Assembly: GCA_905182375.1 (NCBI GenBank)
Contig: CAJJBF010000004.1
Span: 120,303 to 184,302, forward strand
DNA from: Flammeovirgaceae bacterium UBA4465
GTDB lineage: Bacteria; Bacteroidota; Bacteroidia; Cytophagales; Cyclobacteriaceae
Direction of reading: 5' to 3'
Length of the DNA: 64,000 nt
The notes under the pieces were generated by a model. It had not been told where the DNA came from, ran no database searches, and saw only the letters and a program-made list of their open reading frames with translations. The number at the start of each line of letters is the position of its first letter. Within the stretch, counting starts at the first letter, position 1. This document shows positions 1 through 8,833 of the stretch, piece by piece. The position numbers and the translations under genes are program-made.

Positions 1-654
1 AATCAACTGCCTTGTAATCGTTAACTTGAGTTTGAAGCTGGGTAACAAAGATTGGATATGAGGCCCAGCGGTTAAAATTAATTTATCGGTTTGGTAGCTA
101 CTCTGATCGGTTTGGACAGCTATGTGGTTGGGGTGTTGCCGCCAAGAAATAACCCTTTCATTTTGTCTAAGAACCGCACCATGCATCAAGGCTTGCTGGG
201 CATAAGTACGTATGGCTTTTTCAGGAGTAATGAATCCTGCTACTTCTTCAAATAAACCCTTATAATCTTTAGGAATCTGTAGAGGTGCATAATGATCCGT
301 TGATATCGATGCCATATTCAAGTCATGTACGGAAACAGAGGACTGTATCCCTGAAATCAAAGGACCTTCGGGTTTTCCATAATAAGCAATCCCCGTCTGA
401 TGCAACAAGCTAACACCAGCATCTGACTCAATTTGTCTCCACCCAGCATAGGCTTTCTTGAGTAAAGGAACATAATTGGGGTGCTCAAAATAGGCCAATC
501 GGATCAATCTGCTTTGACCTGTGTGGCTTGACAACTCATTGGCCAAGGTGAACTGTTCCAATCCCAATACCTTCAACCCTTTTTTGGCCATATCACAAAG
601 TGTCGCTGAACCCATAGATCCAACGCCTACGACAATGACATCATATTGTTCCAT
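1..654 (-). CDS. Sarcosine/N-methyl amino acid oxidase family FAD enzyme (partial)
   Basis: Open reading frame from the ATG at 654 that runs without a stop off the left edge, so only about the N-terminal 218 residues are visible. It begins with a Rossmann FAD-binding signature (G10-x-G12-x-x-G15) and then has the SHTGQSRLIRLAY-type segment typical of monomeric sarcosine oxidase / N-methyltryptophan oxidase (SoxA/SolA), the region around the covalent flavin pocket. The family oxidatively demethylates N-methyl amino acids or oxidises pipecolate/proline-like substrates with release of H2O2. The substrate cannot be told from this fragment. The adjacent proline/hydroxyproline cluster makes a cyclic imino acid conceivable (inference). 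It is co-directional with the downstream-coordinate genes and ends before the HEAT protein begins, with a 12-nt gap. Confidence 0.85.
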   Translation of the reverse strand, partial: MEQYDVIVVGVGSMGSATLCDMAKKGLKVLGLEQFTLANELSSHTGQSRLIRLAYFEHPNYVPLLKKAYAGWRQIESDAGVSLLHQTGIAYYGKPEGPLISGIQSSVSVHDLNMASISTDHYAPLQIPKDYKGLFEEVAGFITPEKAIRTYAQQALMHGAVLRQNERVISWRQHPNHIAVQTDQSSYQTDKLILTAGPHIQSLLPSFKLKLTITRQLI

Positions 655-666
655 CGATATGTGCAG

Positions 667-1212
667 CTATTGTGCCTCATCAATCAAAATCTCTAAATCG
701 TTAATAATTGCCGTTACCTCAATCATTTTTGTTTCATAACGGTCATCTTTGAGGCTGTTGTGAACAAAATGATGGACGTGCTTATTGGCCTTTTTAAGGG
801 TCCGCGGGCTGATGTTAAATTCCGTATAGTCCAGCAAAAGCTTCGCCATCGCTGCTGCTTTCAGACCTCCATTGAGATATAACTTAAGAATATCTACAAA
901 ATGATCGCTAACATCAAAACCCTCAAGGGCCTCGACCAAACTTCCATTACGTGCTTTGAGCTTAGGATCATGAATGGCCACAAATAAACCGGGCAATGCC
1001 GATTGATTATCTTCTATTTGAGCAAGGGTATTGACTGCCAAGTATTGAACATCCAAATCTTCCTCATAGAGCAATGTCAACAAACGTTCAATGATTTCGG
1101 GACCCCCTATTTGAGCTAGGGCTGCTACATTGAGGTAGACCTCGTCATCTTTTTTGTAGAAATTAGCAATACAAGTTTCTATGTCTTTCATATACTCCGT
1201 GGAAGATTCCAT
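667..1212 (-). CDS. HEAT-repeat protein of unknown function
   Basis: A 181-residue soluble protein without signal peptide. The middle carries at least two HEAT-like helical repeats (for example around residues 26-60, 'ALAQIGGPEIIERLLTLL', and 60-90), the pattern of paired amphipathic helices with conserved Ala/Leu/Pro positions. HEAT proteins are scaffolds, and no catalytic residues are visible. It lies 12 nt upstream of the FAD oxidase start on the same strand, so the two are probably cotranscribed. No specific role can be assigned. Confidence 0.75.
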   Translation of the reverse strand: MESSTEYMKDIETCIANFYKKDDEVYLNVAALAQIGGPEIIERLLTLLYEEDLDVQYLAVNTLAQIEDNQSALPGLFVAIHDPKLKARNGSLVEALEGFDVSDHFVDILKLYLNGGLKAAAMAKLLLDYTEFNISPRTLKKANKHVHHFVHNSLKDDRYETKMIEVTAIINDLEILIDEAQ

Positions 1213-1500
1213 TGATTATCCTCAAATATCGATCAACCAAGCGTCAGTACATAGTTATTTGAATAAAAAGTTAGCTTTCCTATTGCTTAATTTCAATGTT
1301 ATAATCATTAAATTATAGAAATTAATGTCACTATCAAGATATCATTCTATTTCGAGATCCTTAACCTAAATCCCAATTTTCTCCAGTATTAGAACCATAC
1401 CTACCAGACATCCTTTTGGAATGAATAGGTTTACAAGATTATACTTAGATCTTATTCGAGGTGCTATCTGACCGGCTTTACCTCTATATAATAGTCCGGA

Positions 1501-3099
1501 TCAATTTCCAGCGCTGGAGTGGTTCGGTGCGCGAGTGGGTACGCTTGCCATGAAGTCGTCGGCCTCAACCTGACCGATCTCGTCGTCTATTTTGAGATCA
1601 ATCGGCATATTAAATCCTTCCAAGGTCTCACCCCATCGATAAATAAGTTTGTTCTCCTCCGTATGATATTCAAAGATGGGGATTTGGGAGGTTCTCAAAT
1701 ATTGATCAAAAAATGACTTCAGTTCCAATCCCGTCTCCTCAGCCATGAAAATTTCTATTTGCTCCGTGGTAACCGTTTGGTGATAAAATGCAGCTCCAAT
1801 TCCCCTAAGGGTTTGTCTCCACTGCTCATCGTCATTCAAAATCTGTCTCACCATATTCAAGATATTTGCCCCCTTAGAATATACATCGCTGTCATGGTGA
1901 CTACTGTTTACATCGTAATCTCCGATCATAGGGAATTTATTACGAATGCTTTTTCTCGTGCCTCGACAATATTCCTGACCTGCCGCCTTTCCATAAAAAT
2001 ATTCCACAAAGAGGCTTTCCGAATAGGCAGTAAACCCTTCATGAATCCAAATATCAGCCGCATCCTTAAAAGTAACGTTGTTGGCAAACCATTCATGACC
2101 CGATTCATGGACAATGATAAAGTCAAATTTTAATCCCCAGCCCGTTCCACTTACATCCTTACCCAAATAACCATTTTGAAATTGATTGCCATAGGTGATC
2201 GAACTCTGATGCTCCATACCTAAGTAAGGGGCCTCTACGAGTTGGAAACCATCTTCGTAAAAGGGATAAGGACCCATCCAAAACTCAAAGGCTTCGAGCA
2301 TTCGCGGGACTTCAACAAAATGTTTTTTGGCCCTAACTTCATTTTCTCTAAGTACCCAATACGTCACATCGAGAGATCCGTTAAGACCTGCATAAGGTGC
2401 TGACCAACTGACATAATCACCTATATTGATGTTCACTCCGTAATTATTGATGGGATTGGCCACAAACCAATGATAGGTTTTCGTACCTTTTTGATTATTG
2501 TGCTCGATACTCCTTAAACGACCATTGGATACATCTACCAATGCTTTGGGTACTTCGATGCTCATAAGCATAGAATCTACCTCATCATACATATGATCTT
2601 TATTCGGCCACCAGACACTGGCACCTAAGCCTTGACAAGAGGTCGCAACGAAATCCATTCCTTTAGCGTCTTGCTGCCAAGTTACGCCCCCATCCCAAGG
2701 AGGACGTTTGGCCGTCTGTGGTTTACCAGCGTAAAATATTTGAACAGATTCCATGTTTCCTACTCGCTGGGGTTTGGTCAATGTAATGAAATGTGCATTT
2801 CCTTCAGAGCGAATATCCAAGGCCGCCCCATCTTGTAAAACCTTAGTAATCTTCAAGGGTGCTTGCAAATCTATCTGCAATATATCATGGGGCTCAAGTA
2901 CTTTGTAATAGACCCGGTTGCTACCTATAATCTCACGGCTATCAGGTATTACTTCAATGGCCAAATGGTAATAGCTTACATCCCACCACGCACGCTCTGG
3001 CGTGATCGATCCCCGTAAGGAATCTTGTCGATCATAGTTTGATTGCCCGTTCAAGTGAAATGTAAACCCTATCAGAAAGAAAAGAAAAACCCATCTCAT
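1501..3099 (-). CDS. Secreted M1-family zinc aminopeptidase, 3' end frameshifted
   Basis: Exported metallo-aminopeptidase (gluzincin). A signal peptide covers about residues 1-19. The exopeptidase-type motif GMEHQ is at 294-298, the zinc site is HESGH at 331-335, and the third ligand E354 lies in WIHEGF. The ATG overlaps the stop of the upstream Xaa-Pro aminopeptidase by 4 nt, indicating translational coupling. The last 28 or so codons of the open frame look wrong. Another frame carries a plausible family C-terminus (RLRPTTSWQ ... LEIDPDYYIEVKPVR) ending at a TAG at 1464-1466, so a one-base insertion lies within about 1575-1586. The catalytic domain is complete, so the truncated-tail protein may still be active. 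Role: removing N-terminal residues from peptides in the periplasm or outside the cell. Confidence 0.88.
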   Translation of the reverse strand: MRWVFLFFLIGFTFHLNGQSNYDRQDSLRGSITPERAWWDVSYYHLAIEVIPDSREIIGSNRVYYKVLEPHDILQIDLQAPLKITKVLQDGAALDIRSEGNAHFITLTKPQRVGNMESVQIFYAGKPQTAKRPPWDGGVTWQQDAKGMDFVATSCQGLGASVWWPNKDHMYDEVDSMLMSIEVPKALVDVSNGRLRSIEHNNQKGTKTYHWFVANPINNYGVNINIGDYVSWSAPYAGLNGSLDVTYWVLRENEVRAKKHFVEVPRMLEAFEFWMGPYPFYEDGFQLVEAPYLGMEHQSSITYGNQFQNGYLGKDVSGTGWGLKFDFIIVHESGHEWFANNVTFKDAADIWIHEGFTAYSESLFVEYFYGKAAGQEYCRGTRKSIRNKFPMIGDYDVNSSHHDSDVYSKGANILNMVRQILNDDEQWRQTLRGIGAAFYHQTVTTEQIEIFMAEETGLELKSFFDQYLRTSQIPIFEYHTEENKLIYRWGETLEGFNMPIDLKIDDEIGQVEADDFMASVPTRAPNHSSAGN

Positions 3100-4499
3100 G
3101 ACAAAGCGCCTTTTCTAATGGATTCAATATCATCTGAACTTGAGACCAAAGGCGTTCCTAGTAACTGGGCGCCATCAGCAGTAATGACAAAATCATCTTC
3201 AATTCTTATCCCTCCGAAATCAGCGTGTTTTTCAAGCAATGGATAATTAATGAAATCACGATAACTCCCTTTTGCTTTGTGTTGCTTAATTAATTCAGGA
3301 ATGACATAGATGCCTGGTTCAATGGTCACTACATAACCTGGAGTCAAAGATTTTCCCAACCGCAAAGATTTTAAACCAAAAGCAGTACTCTTTTTAAGTT
3401 GATCGTCATAACCCACATAGGCCTCTCCAAAATTTTCCATATCATGAACATCTAAGCCCATCATGTGTCCTAAACCACATTGAAAAAACATCGTATGAGC
3501 ACCTGCAGCCACGGCATCTTGTGGATGGCCTTTCATGATGCCTACTTCTACCAGGCCCTCAACCAAAACTCGACAGGCCAATAAATGGAGGTCTAAAAAT
3601 CTGATACCTGGTTTTAATGCGGCAATGGCTGCAAGATGCGATCGATGAACAACATCGTACAACTCTTTCTGCAAAGTAGAGAAAGTAGGATCTACAGGAA
3701 AGGTACGGGTCATGTCTCCCGCATACAGATGAGAGGATTCAGCTCCGGCATCACACAACAACAAATCCCCTCCAGATAGGGTATTGCCATAATAATGATT
3801 GTGTAAAATCTGGCCATCAATGGTAACAATGGGCTGAAAGGAAATATTGACGTTTTGCTCATGTGCAACTTGACGTACTCTGCTGGCTAATTCATACTCT
3901 TTCATCCCTGCCTTGGCCTGTTGCATCAAACTTAAATGAATTTGCGAAGTGATCGAAGCCGCCTCATGCAGTGACGACAGTTCTTCAGGACTCTTTACCG
4001 CTCGTTGGGCAGCTACCCCTTTGATAAAAGGCACCGAATATCCCAAATCAACCTCCGTATAAGATCGATCTAATAGGGAAGTCAAAAATAATATATGCTC
4101 AGGTCGATAAGCAGGCAAATAATGTACTTCCCTTTGGGAAAGGTAAGCTTTCATCTTTTCAAGAGGGCGTGTATCCAGAATCCCGACTTTGGCACTCATA
4201 TCAGCCATCGTTGGTTGTGGTCCTCTCCACACAATTTCATCAAGAGTCAGCTCGTCTCCGAAAATAATTTCTTCCCCGGAGTCAAGATCGACCAATGCAT
4301 GCAATCCCGGAAGATTCAATCCGAAATAGTACAAGAAAGTACTGTCTTGCCGGTAAGGATACCAATTGTCTTTAAAATTGATACTCGACTCTTGATTTCC
4401 CAAAAATAGAAGCACTCCCGATCCTATAAATTTCTTCTTAAGGAGCGCTCGACGTTTTACATACGTCTCTGTACTGAATAGCTGATTATTATTTTCCAC
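3096..4499 (-). CDS. pepP: Xaa-Pro aminopeptidase (M24B)
   Basis: A 467-residue cytoplasmic 'pita-bread' metallopeptidase that removes an N-terminal residue preceding proline. An AMP_N-type N-terminal domain (about 1-140) is followed by the catalytic domain with all five metal ligands visible: Asp in CDAG, Asp in GDMTRTF, His in GHMMGLDVHD, Glu in TIEPGIY and Glu in GIRIEDDF. The only reasonable start is a GTG at 4499, inside the last codons of the upstream dipeptidyl peptidase gene (11-nt overlap). The stop overlaps the M1 peptidase start. This three-gene peptidase string, fed by the hydroxyproline genes upstream, fits degradation of proline-rich peptides. Confidence 0.9.
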   Translation of the reverse strand: MENNNQLFSTETYVKRRALLKKKFIGSGVLLFLGNQESSINFKDNWYPYRQDSTFLYYFGLNLPGLHALVDLDSGEEIIFGDELTLDEIVWRGPQPTMADMSAKVGILDTRPLEKMKAYLSQREVHYLPAYRPEHILFLTSLLDRSYTEVDLGYSVPFIKGVAAQRAVKSPEELSSLHEAASITSQIHLSLMQQAKAGMKEYELASRVRQVAHEQNVNISFQPIVTIDGQILHNHYYGNTLSGGDLLLCDAGAESSHLYAGDMTRTFPVDPTFSTLQKELYDVVHRSHLAAIAALKPGIRFLDLHLLACRVLVEGLVEVGIMKGHPQDAVAAGAHTMFFQCGLGHMMGLDVHDMENFGEAYVGYDDQLKKSTAFGLKSLRLGKSLTPGYVVTIEPGIYVIPELIKQHKAKGSYRDFINYPLLEKHADFGGIRIEDDFVITADGAQLLGTPLVSSSDDIESIRKGALS

Positions 4500-6726
4500 C
4501 GGGGGGTAAGTTTTGATTCAAATAATGGGTAAGTGTCGTTTGTAAGTGTAAGGTCGTACCTTCGCCCTCGTTGATCGAGTGTGACCTGCCCGGATAGGCG
4601 AGCATGGAAAAGATTTTATTGTGCTTGACTAGCTCATTGATGAGCACTTCAGTGCCTTGGTAATGCACGTTATCATCTGCCGTACCATGTACGACAAGTA
4701 AATTTCCCTCTAGTTGATGGGCATAAGTAATGGGTGATCCCTTTTCATAACTTTCTGGCATCAATTGAGGAATCCCTGAGTAACGTTCTTGATAAATATT
4801 GTCATAGAGCCTTTGATCTGGCACAGGTGCTATGGACATTCCGGTATGATATAATTTAGGATATCTAAACATCATATTTAAAGTCATGGAACCACCTCCA
4901 CTCCAACCCCAGATACCTATTCTATCTCCATCTATAAAGGAAAATCGATCTTTTAATGCGGTTAGCCCAGCAGCTTGATCTTTCGATGAGAGGACACCTA
5001 TTTGACCATAAACACATTTTCTCCATTCACGACCTTTGGGACTCGGCGTTCCTCTATTGTCAATGCTCATGACAATGTAACCCTGCTGCGCCAACATTTG
5101 GTGCCAGAGGTATCTACTCCCTCCCCATTTATCTACAACTGTTTGACCCCAAGGTTCACCATATACATAAAAGAGCACCGGATATTTTTTTGAAGGATCA
5201 AAATTGGGTGGTTTAATCATAAATGCCTCTAGTGATAGGCCATTGGGTAGGGTGATTTGTAAAAATTCTTTAGGATTAACTTCAAGCTGAGCTACCTTTT
5301 TTCTCAAAGATTGATGATCTATGAAAGAGGTAATGACGCGATGATCAGGTAGGGAAATAAGATCTGTCACGGGTGGGACATTGGCTGCAGAATAGGTGTG
5401 ATGTGCATATTTCCCATTAGGAGAAATTTGATAGGTATGCCAGCCTGATTGACCTTCCGGAGTGACACGCTGGGGTGATCCTTTTTTCGAATTAAGGGGT
5501 GCTCTCCATAAATAACGTTGTGTAGGATTGTTGGGAGAGGCTATGTAGTAAAGCCAATCATTTTTTTCATCCAACAAGGAAATGGACAAAAGATCTGAAT
5601 CTAAGGGACTGATCGCTTTTTCTCTTCCCTCTCGAATCAAATACAGGGATTTCCATCCATTTTTTTCAGAAACCCAGCTAAAGGCTTTCCCTTTCTCAAA
5701 ATAATTAAAATCATCTACGGCTTCCAACCAAGCATCATCTTTGTCATCAAATATCATTTGAATCCTTCCATCGGCTATAGTTCCTTCCAATATTTTATTA
5801 TGATTTTGTGCACGATTCAGCTGTTGCATCAAAAGTTTGTCTCCATTGGGGTGCCAAATCATTCTTGGTAGGTAATTATTTGTAGGATCTCCTTCTGTAC
5901 GCATCCATACAGTAGACCCACCCGAGGCATCAATTACTCCTATTTTAGCTTCTGATGGCTTTTCTCCAGCTTTGGGATATTCTACAGGAATGATGTGTGA
6001 ATAAATAGAATCTGTATTGTTGATCATATAAAAATCACGAATCGTCGTCGCATCAATACGCCAATAAGCAATGTTACTGCCATCAGGACTCCATCGAAAA
6101 CCATCCCTACAATGAAATTCTTCTTCATAAGCCCAATCAAAAGTACCATTGATGATGCGATCCGTACCGTCTTGAGTCAGTTGAATGATCTCATGATTAT
6201 AGAGATTTTCTACGTAAATATTATGTTCTCGAACGTAGGCAACACGATTGCCTTGAGGTGAAAATTTAGCAAACATTAAAGTAGCCGAAGCTGCCTCTGA
6301 ACCCCCTAATTTTTTCAATACTTTGGAGTCCGTATGAAATACCCAATAATCTCCTTTGGTATTCAATCTCCATACTTTTTTGCTATTGGTAAAAATTAAT
6401 AGTTTTTTTTGATCATTAGACCATTGATAATCATGAATCCGCAAGGGCGTGGCAGCACCTGAGGGAATTAAATCTGCCGCACTTACCAAGACCTGATGCA
6501 ATTGCGTCTCGGATATGACCTTCATCAGATCAAAACCTCCAACTTCTTTATTATATGAAAATTTGGTGTATGCCTCCCCTTCATCAAACCACCTCAAAGG
6601 ACCCATGACTTGAGATTGGAATTCAGCTGATCCGTAAATACGCGCCAGGGATAATTCGGATACTGGCTGCGCGTTCGTTATCCGAAAGGCGGTCGATAAA
6701 ATCAAAATACTTATTAGTTTATTCAT
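4489..6726 (-). CDS. Dipeptidyl peptidase IV (S9B prolyl oligopeptidase family)
   Basis: A 745-residue exported serine peptidase that cleaves X-Pro (or X-Ala) dipeptides from N-termini. It has a signal peptide (about 1-19), a DPP-IV N-terminal beta-propeller up to about residue 470, then an alpha/beta-hydrolase domain. The catalytic triad is S609 in GWSGGG, D684 in HGTADD and H716 in GRSHS. The paired Glu motif typical of DPP-IV is visible in the propeller (YEEEFHCRDGF). The length matches the family. The gene starts 80 nt downstream of the HMA-MauE gene and overlaps the Xaa-Pro aminopeptidase gene, so it is likely part of one long operon with the hydroxyproline catabolic genes. X-Pro dipeptides are the expected products of collagen-like chains (inference). 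Confidence 0.92.
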   Translation of the reverse strand: MNKLISILILSTAFRITNAQPVSELSLARIYGSAEFQSQVMGPLRWFDEGEAYTKFSYNKEVGGFDLMKVISETQLHQVLVSAADLIPSGAATPLRIHDYQWSNDQKKLLIFTNSKKVWRLNTKGDYWVFHTDSKVLKKLGGSEAASATLMFAKFSPQGNRVAYVREHNIYVENLYNHEIIQLTQDGTDRIINGTFDWAYEEEFHCRDGFRWSPDGSNIAYWRIDATTIRDFYMINNTDSIYSHIIPVEYPKAGEKPSEAKIGVIDASGGSTVWMRTEGDPTNNYLPRMIWHPNGDKLLMQQLNRAQNHNKILEGTIADGRIQMIFDDKDDAWLEAVDDFNYFEKGKAFSWVSEKNGWKSLYLIREGREKAISPLDSDLLSISLLDEKNDWLYYIASPNNPTQRYLWRAPLNSKKGSPQRVTPEGQSGWHTYQISPNGKYAHHTYSAANVPPVTDLISLPDHRVITSFIDHQSLRKKVAQLEVNPKEFLQITLPNGLSLEAFMIKPPNFDPSKKYPVLFYVYGEPWGQTVVDKWGGSRYLWHQMLAQQGYIVMSIDNRGTPSPKGREWRKCVYGQIGVLSSKDQAAGLTALKDRFSFIDGDRIGIWGWSGGGSMTLNMMFRYPKLYHTGMSIAPVPDQRLYDNIYQERYSGIPQLMPESYEKGSPITYAHQLEGNLLVVHGTADDNVHYQGTEVLINELVKHNKIFSMLAYPGRSHSINEGEGTTLHLQTTLTHYLNQNLPPGGK

Positions 6727-6806
6727 ATTTATATTCCTAGTAACACTTAACTTATATGAAAATTTACAAAACCATCACTACACTGCCTACATTTTCTAGA
6801 TAAATT

Positions 6807-7553
6807 CTATAATGAAAATAAGCCAATAAGAGCCATTAAAACCATTGATAGATCTTCGAAAATGGTTACCGTACTCATCGGCAACTGGAATACATCTCCC
6901 AAGCAAGCACATTTGATTTGCTCCTTTTTTAGATTGCTTTTTATAACACCCACACTGCTCACACCCAAGACAATCACCGTAGTTAAATTAACGTAAAACG
7001 GCACAATATTAATTAGATATAAAATACCTAATATCAATTCTACAAAAGGATAAAGGTAACCCCAAAACTTCCATTTTTCCGCCACAATATCATACATACG
7101 GTAAGCATTGGCAAAACCTGAAAGATTTAATAATTTAAAAAAAGAAAAAACCAGAAAAAAACCTGCCATAAAATGGCGCATCCAAAGCATGGGTAAAAAA
7201 TGAATAAATGGATATTGAATCAATATGCTTATTCCTGATATAAATCCTATGATCAGTAGCAAAGGAAAATAAGTATCTATGTGATTTTCAGAGAATGAGT
7301 AGTCACCTTTTAATAAAGGGGCCGAAATAGCCTCTCGCTCTTGAATCAAATCGGTGATTGTGTAATTACCTAACTTTCTCAACGCTAGATTGATTTCTTC
7401 TAAATTTAAAGATGGCTCTGAGGTGATTTTTGCTTGTGGATAAACAAGTTGGAGACCCACCTCTTGAATACTTGGAAAAGAGTTGATGGTAGTTTTGACT
7501 TTAGCCAAACAACCCTTACATGTCATCCCAGTAATTATGTATTCTTTTGTCAT
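6807..7553 (-). CDS. HMA domain fused to MauE/DoxX-type membrane protein
   Basis: A 248-residue protein. The start is taken as the ATG at 7553; an in-frame TTG at 7589 would overlap the upstream oxidase stop but adds 12 residues with no domain match. Residues 1-65 are a heavy-metal-associated ferredoxin-like fold with GMTCKGC. After a linker come four hydrophobic segments (about 85-240) resembling MauE/DoxX redox-associated membrane proteins, including the C-terminal CACLGD motif typical of MauE-like proteins. Members of this group are thought to move metal or reducing equivalents across the membrane; the exact function here is unknown. It is embedded between the D-hydroxyproline oxidase and DPP-IV genes on the same strand. 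Confidence 0.75.
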   Translation of the reverse strand: MTKEYIITGMTCKGCLAKVKTTINSFPSIQEVGLQLVYPQAKITSEPSLNLEEINLALRKLGNYTITDLIQEREAISAPLLKGDYSFSENHIDTYFPLLLIIGFISGISILIQYPFIHFLPMLWMRHFMAGFFLVFSFFKLLNLSGFANAYRMYDIVAEKWKFWGYLYPFVELILGILYLINIVPFYVNLTTVIVLGVSSVGVIKSNLKKEQIKCACLGDVFQLPMSTVTIFEDLSMVLMALIGLFSL

Positions 7554-7585
7554 TTTAGTTTTACTACTGCATTCACTTGGCCAAA

Positions 7586-8833
7586 TCAATGAAATCGTTC
7601 TACAGCCAATTTTGAAATTTCAATTTTCGGAGGCTGATTATCTGCTATTTCAGCAATTAATTTGCCCGTAATAGGGCCCAAACTCATCCCCATCATCCCA
7701 TGACCTGCAGCTAGGAGTACATTTGATAACTTTTTTGTTCTCCCAATATAAGGCAATCCATCTGGAGAACAAGGCCTTAAACCACTCCAAATTTTAGCTT
7801 CCTTGAAATCTGTCATATTAAAAGACGGGAAGTATTTACCAATTGATTTTTTAATGCCGTGCACGCGCCTTTGATCAATATCAAAATTTAACGCCCCGAT
7901 TTCCATCGTTCCCGCAAAACGTAATCCTTCTGACATAGGCGTTACGGCTACTTTGGCTTCCGTCAAAATAGAACATATCCTCGGCGTTTCTACCGGATTC
8001 TCTAAGGTAAAACTATAGCCCTTTCCAGGTTGCATGGGAATATTTAATCCCAAAAATTGGGCTAATTTCCCGGTCCACACACCTGCAGAAATCACAAACT
8101 GATCCGCAGAAAACAAACCCTGATTGGTATCAATGGATCTCAAATCCTCATGAACCACGAATTTGAGATCGTCAACATGAGACACCATTTTCACTCCCGC
8201 CGCCTTAAGATCTGATTTCAACTTTTCTAAAAAAAGCTTTGGACTAAAAAAGGCATCTTCGGGAAAATAAACACCCCCCTTCACATCAAGGGTAAGATTG
8301 GGATCTAAGTCGTTTAATTGTTGATTATCCATCACAACGGCCTTGAGTCCCAGTTTCATTGCTTGATTAGCCAATGTCGCCTCTTCATCCAATGCCCGCT
8401 GTGTTTGACAATACATGATCAATCCTTTTTCATCAATTTTGATGTCTTCAAACTGATCACATAAGCTTACATACAGTTTTTTACTCTCTAAATTGAGCTC
8501 TTTTAATAGCTGCGCAGCCCCCGTAACATGTTTTTCGGATGAATGCTGATAAAATTTCCAGCCCCAATCCAATAAACTTCGTGAAAATCTAGGCTTGACA
8601 TAAAATGGACTTTCCGCATCAAACATCCATTTGATCCCTTTGGCGATCATGCCTGGTTGTGCCAAGGGCACAAAATGACTGGGCACAATCATGCCTGCAT
8701 TTCCAAAAGAGGTACCTGAAGAAAAGTCTCCTTTATCTAAAATAGTTACTTCAAATCCACGATTTTTTAAATAATAGGCAGAACATAGTCCAATAACTCC
8801 ACCCCCTAAAACCATGACCTTTCCTTTATTCAT
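7586..8833 (-). CDS. FAD-dependent D-amino acid dehydrogenase/oxidase, probable cis-4-hydroxy-D-proline oxidase
   Basis: A 415-residue DadA/DAO-family flavoprotein. Its N-terminal dinucleotide-binding motif is VLGGGVIGLCSAYYL, followed by the DadA-like GTSFGNAG segment. The C-terminal FAD clamp is 'WSGLRPCSPDGLPYIGR', typical of glycine oxidase/DadA relatives. The ATG overlaps the epimerase stop by 4 nt. In hydroxyproline pathways this enzyme oxidises cis-4-hydroxy-D-proline to 1-pyrroline-4-hydroxy-2-carboxylate. That assignment rests on gene context (epimerase, deaminase and KGSA dehydrogenase all adjacent) rather than on residues unique to the activity. Confidence 0.85.
   Translation of the reverse strand: MNKGKVMVLGGGVIGLCSAYYLKNRGFEVTILDKGDFSSGTSFGNAGMIVPSHFVPLAQPGMIAKGIKWMFDAESPFYVKPRFSRSLLDWGWKFYQHSSEKHVTGAAQLLKELNLESKKLYVSLCDQFEDIKIDEKGLIMYCQTQRALDEEATLANQAMKLGLKAVVMDNQQLNDLDPNLTLDVKGGVYFPEDAFFSPKLFLEKLKSDLKAAGVKMVSHVDDLKFVVHEDLRSIDTNQGLFSADQFVISAGVWTGKLAQFLGLNIPMQPGKGYSFTLENPVETPRICSILTEAKVAVTPMSEGLRFAGTMEIGALNFDIDQRRVHGIKKSIGKYFPSFNMTDFKEAKIWSGLRPCSPDGLPYIGRTKKLSNVLLAAGHGMMGMSLGPITGKLIAEIADNQPPKIEISKLAVERFH

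Noticed and set aside
1759..2133. 124-codon plus-strand open frame
   Set aside because: It lies antisense inside the M1 peptidase and has no recognisable features.
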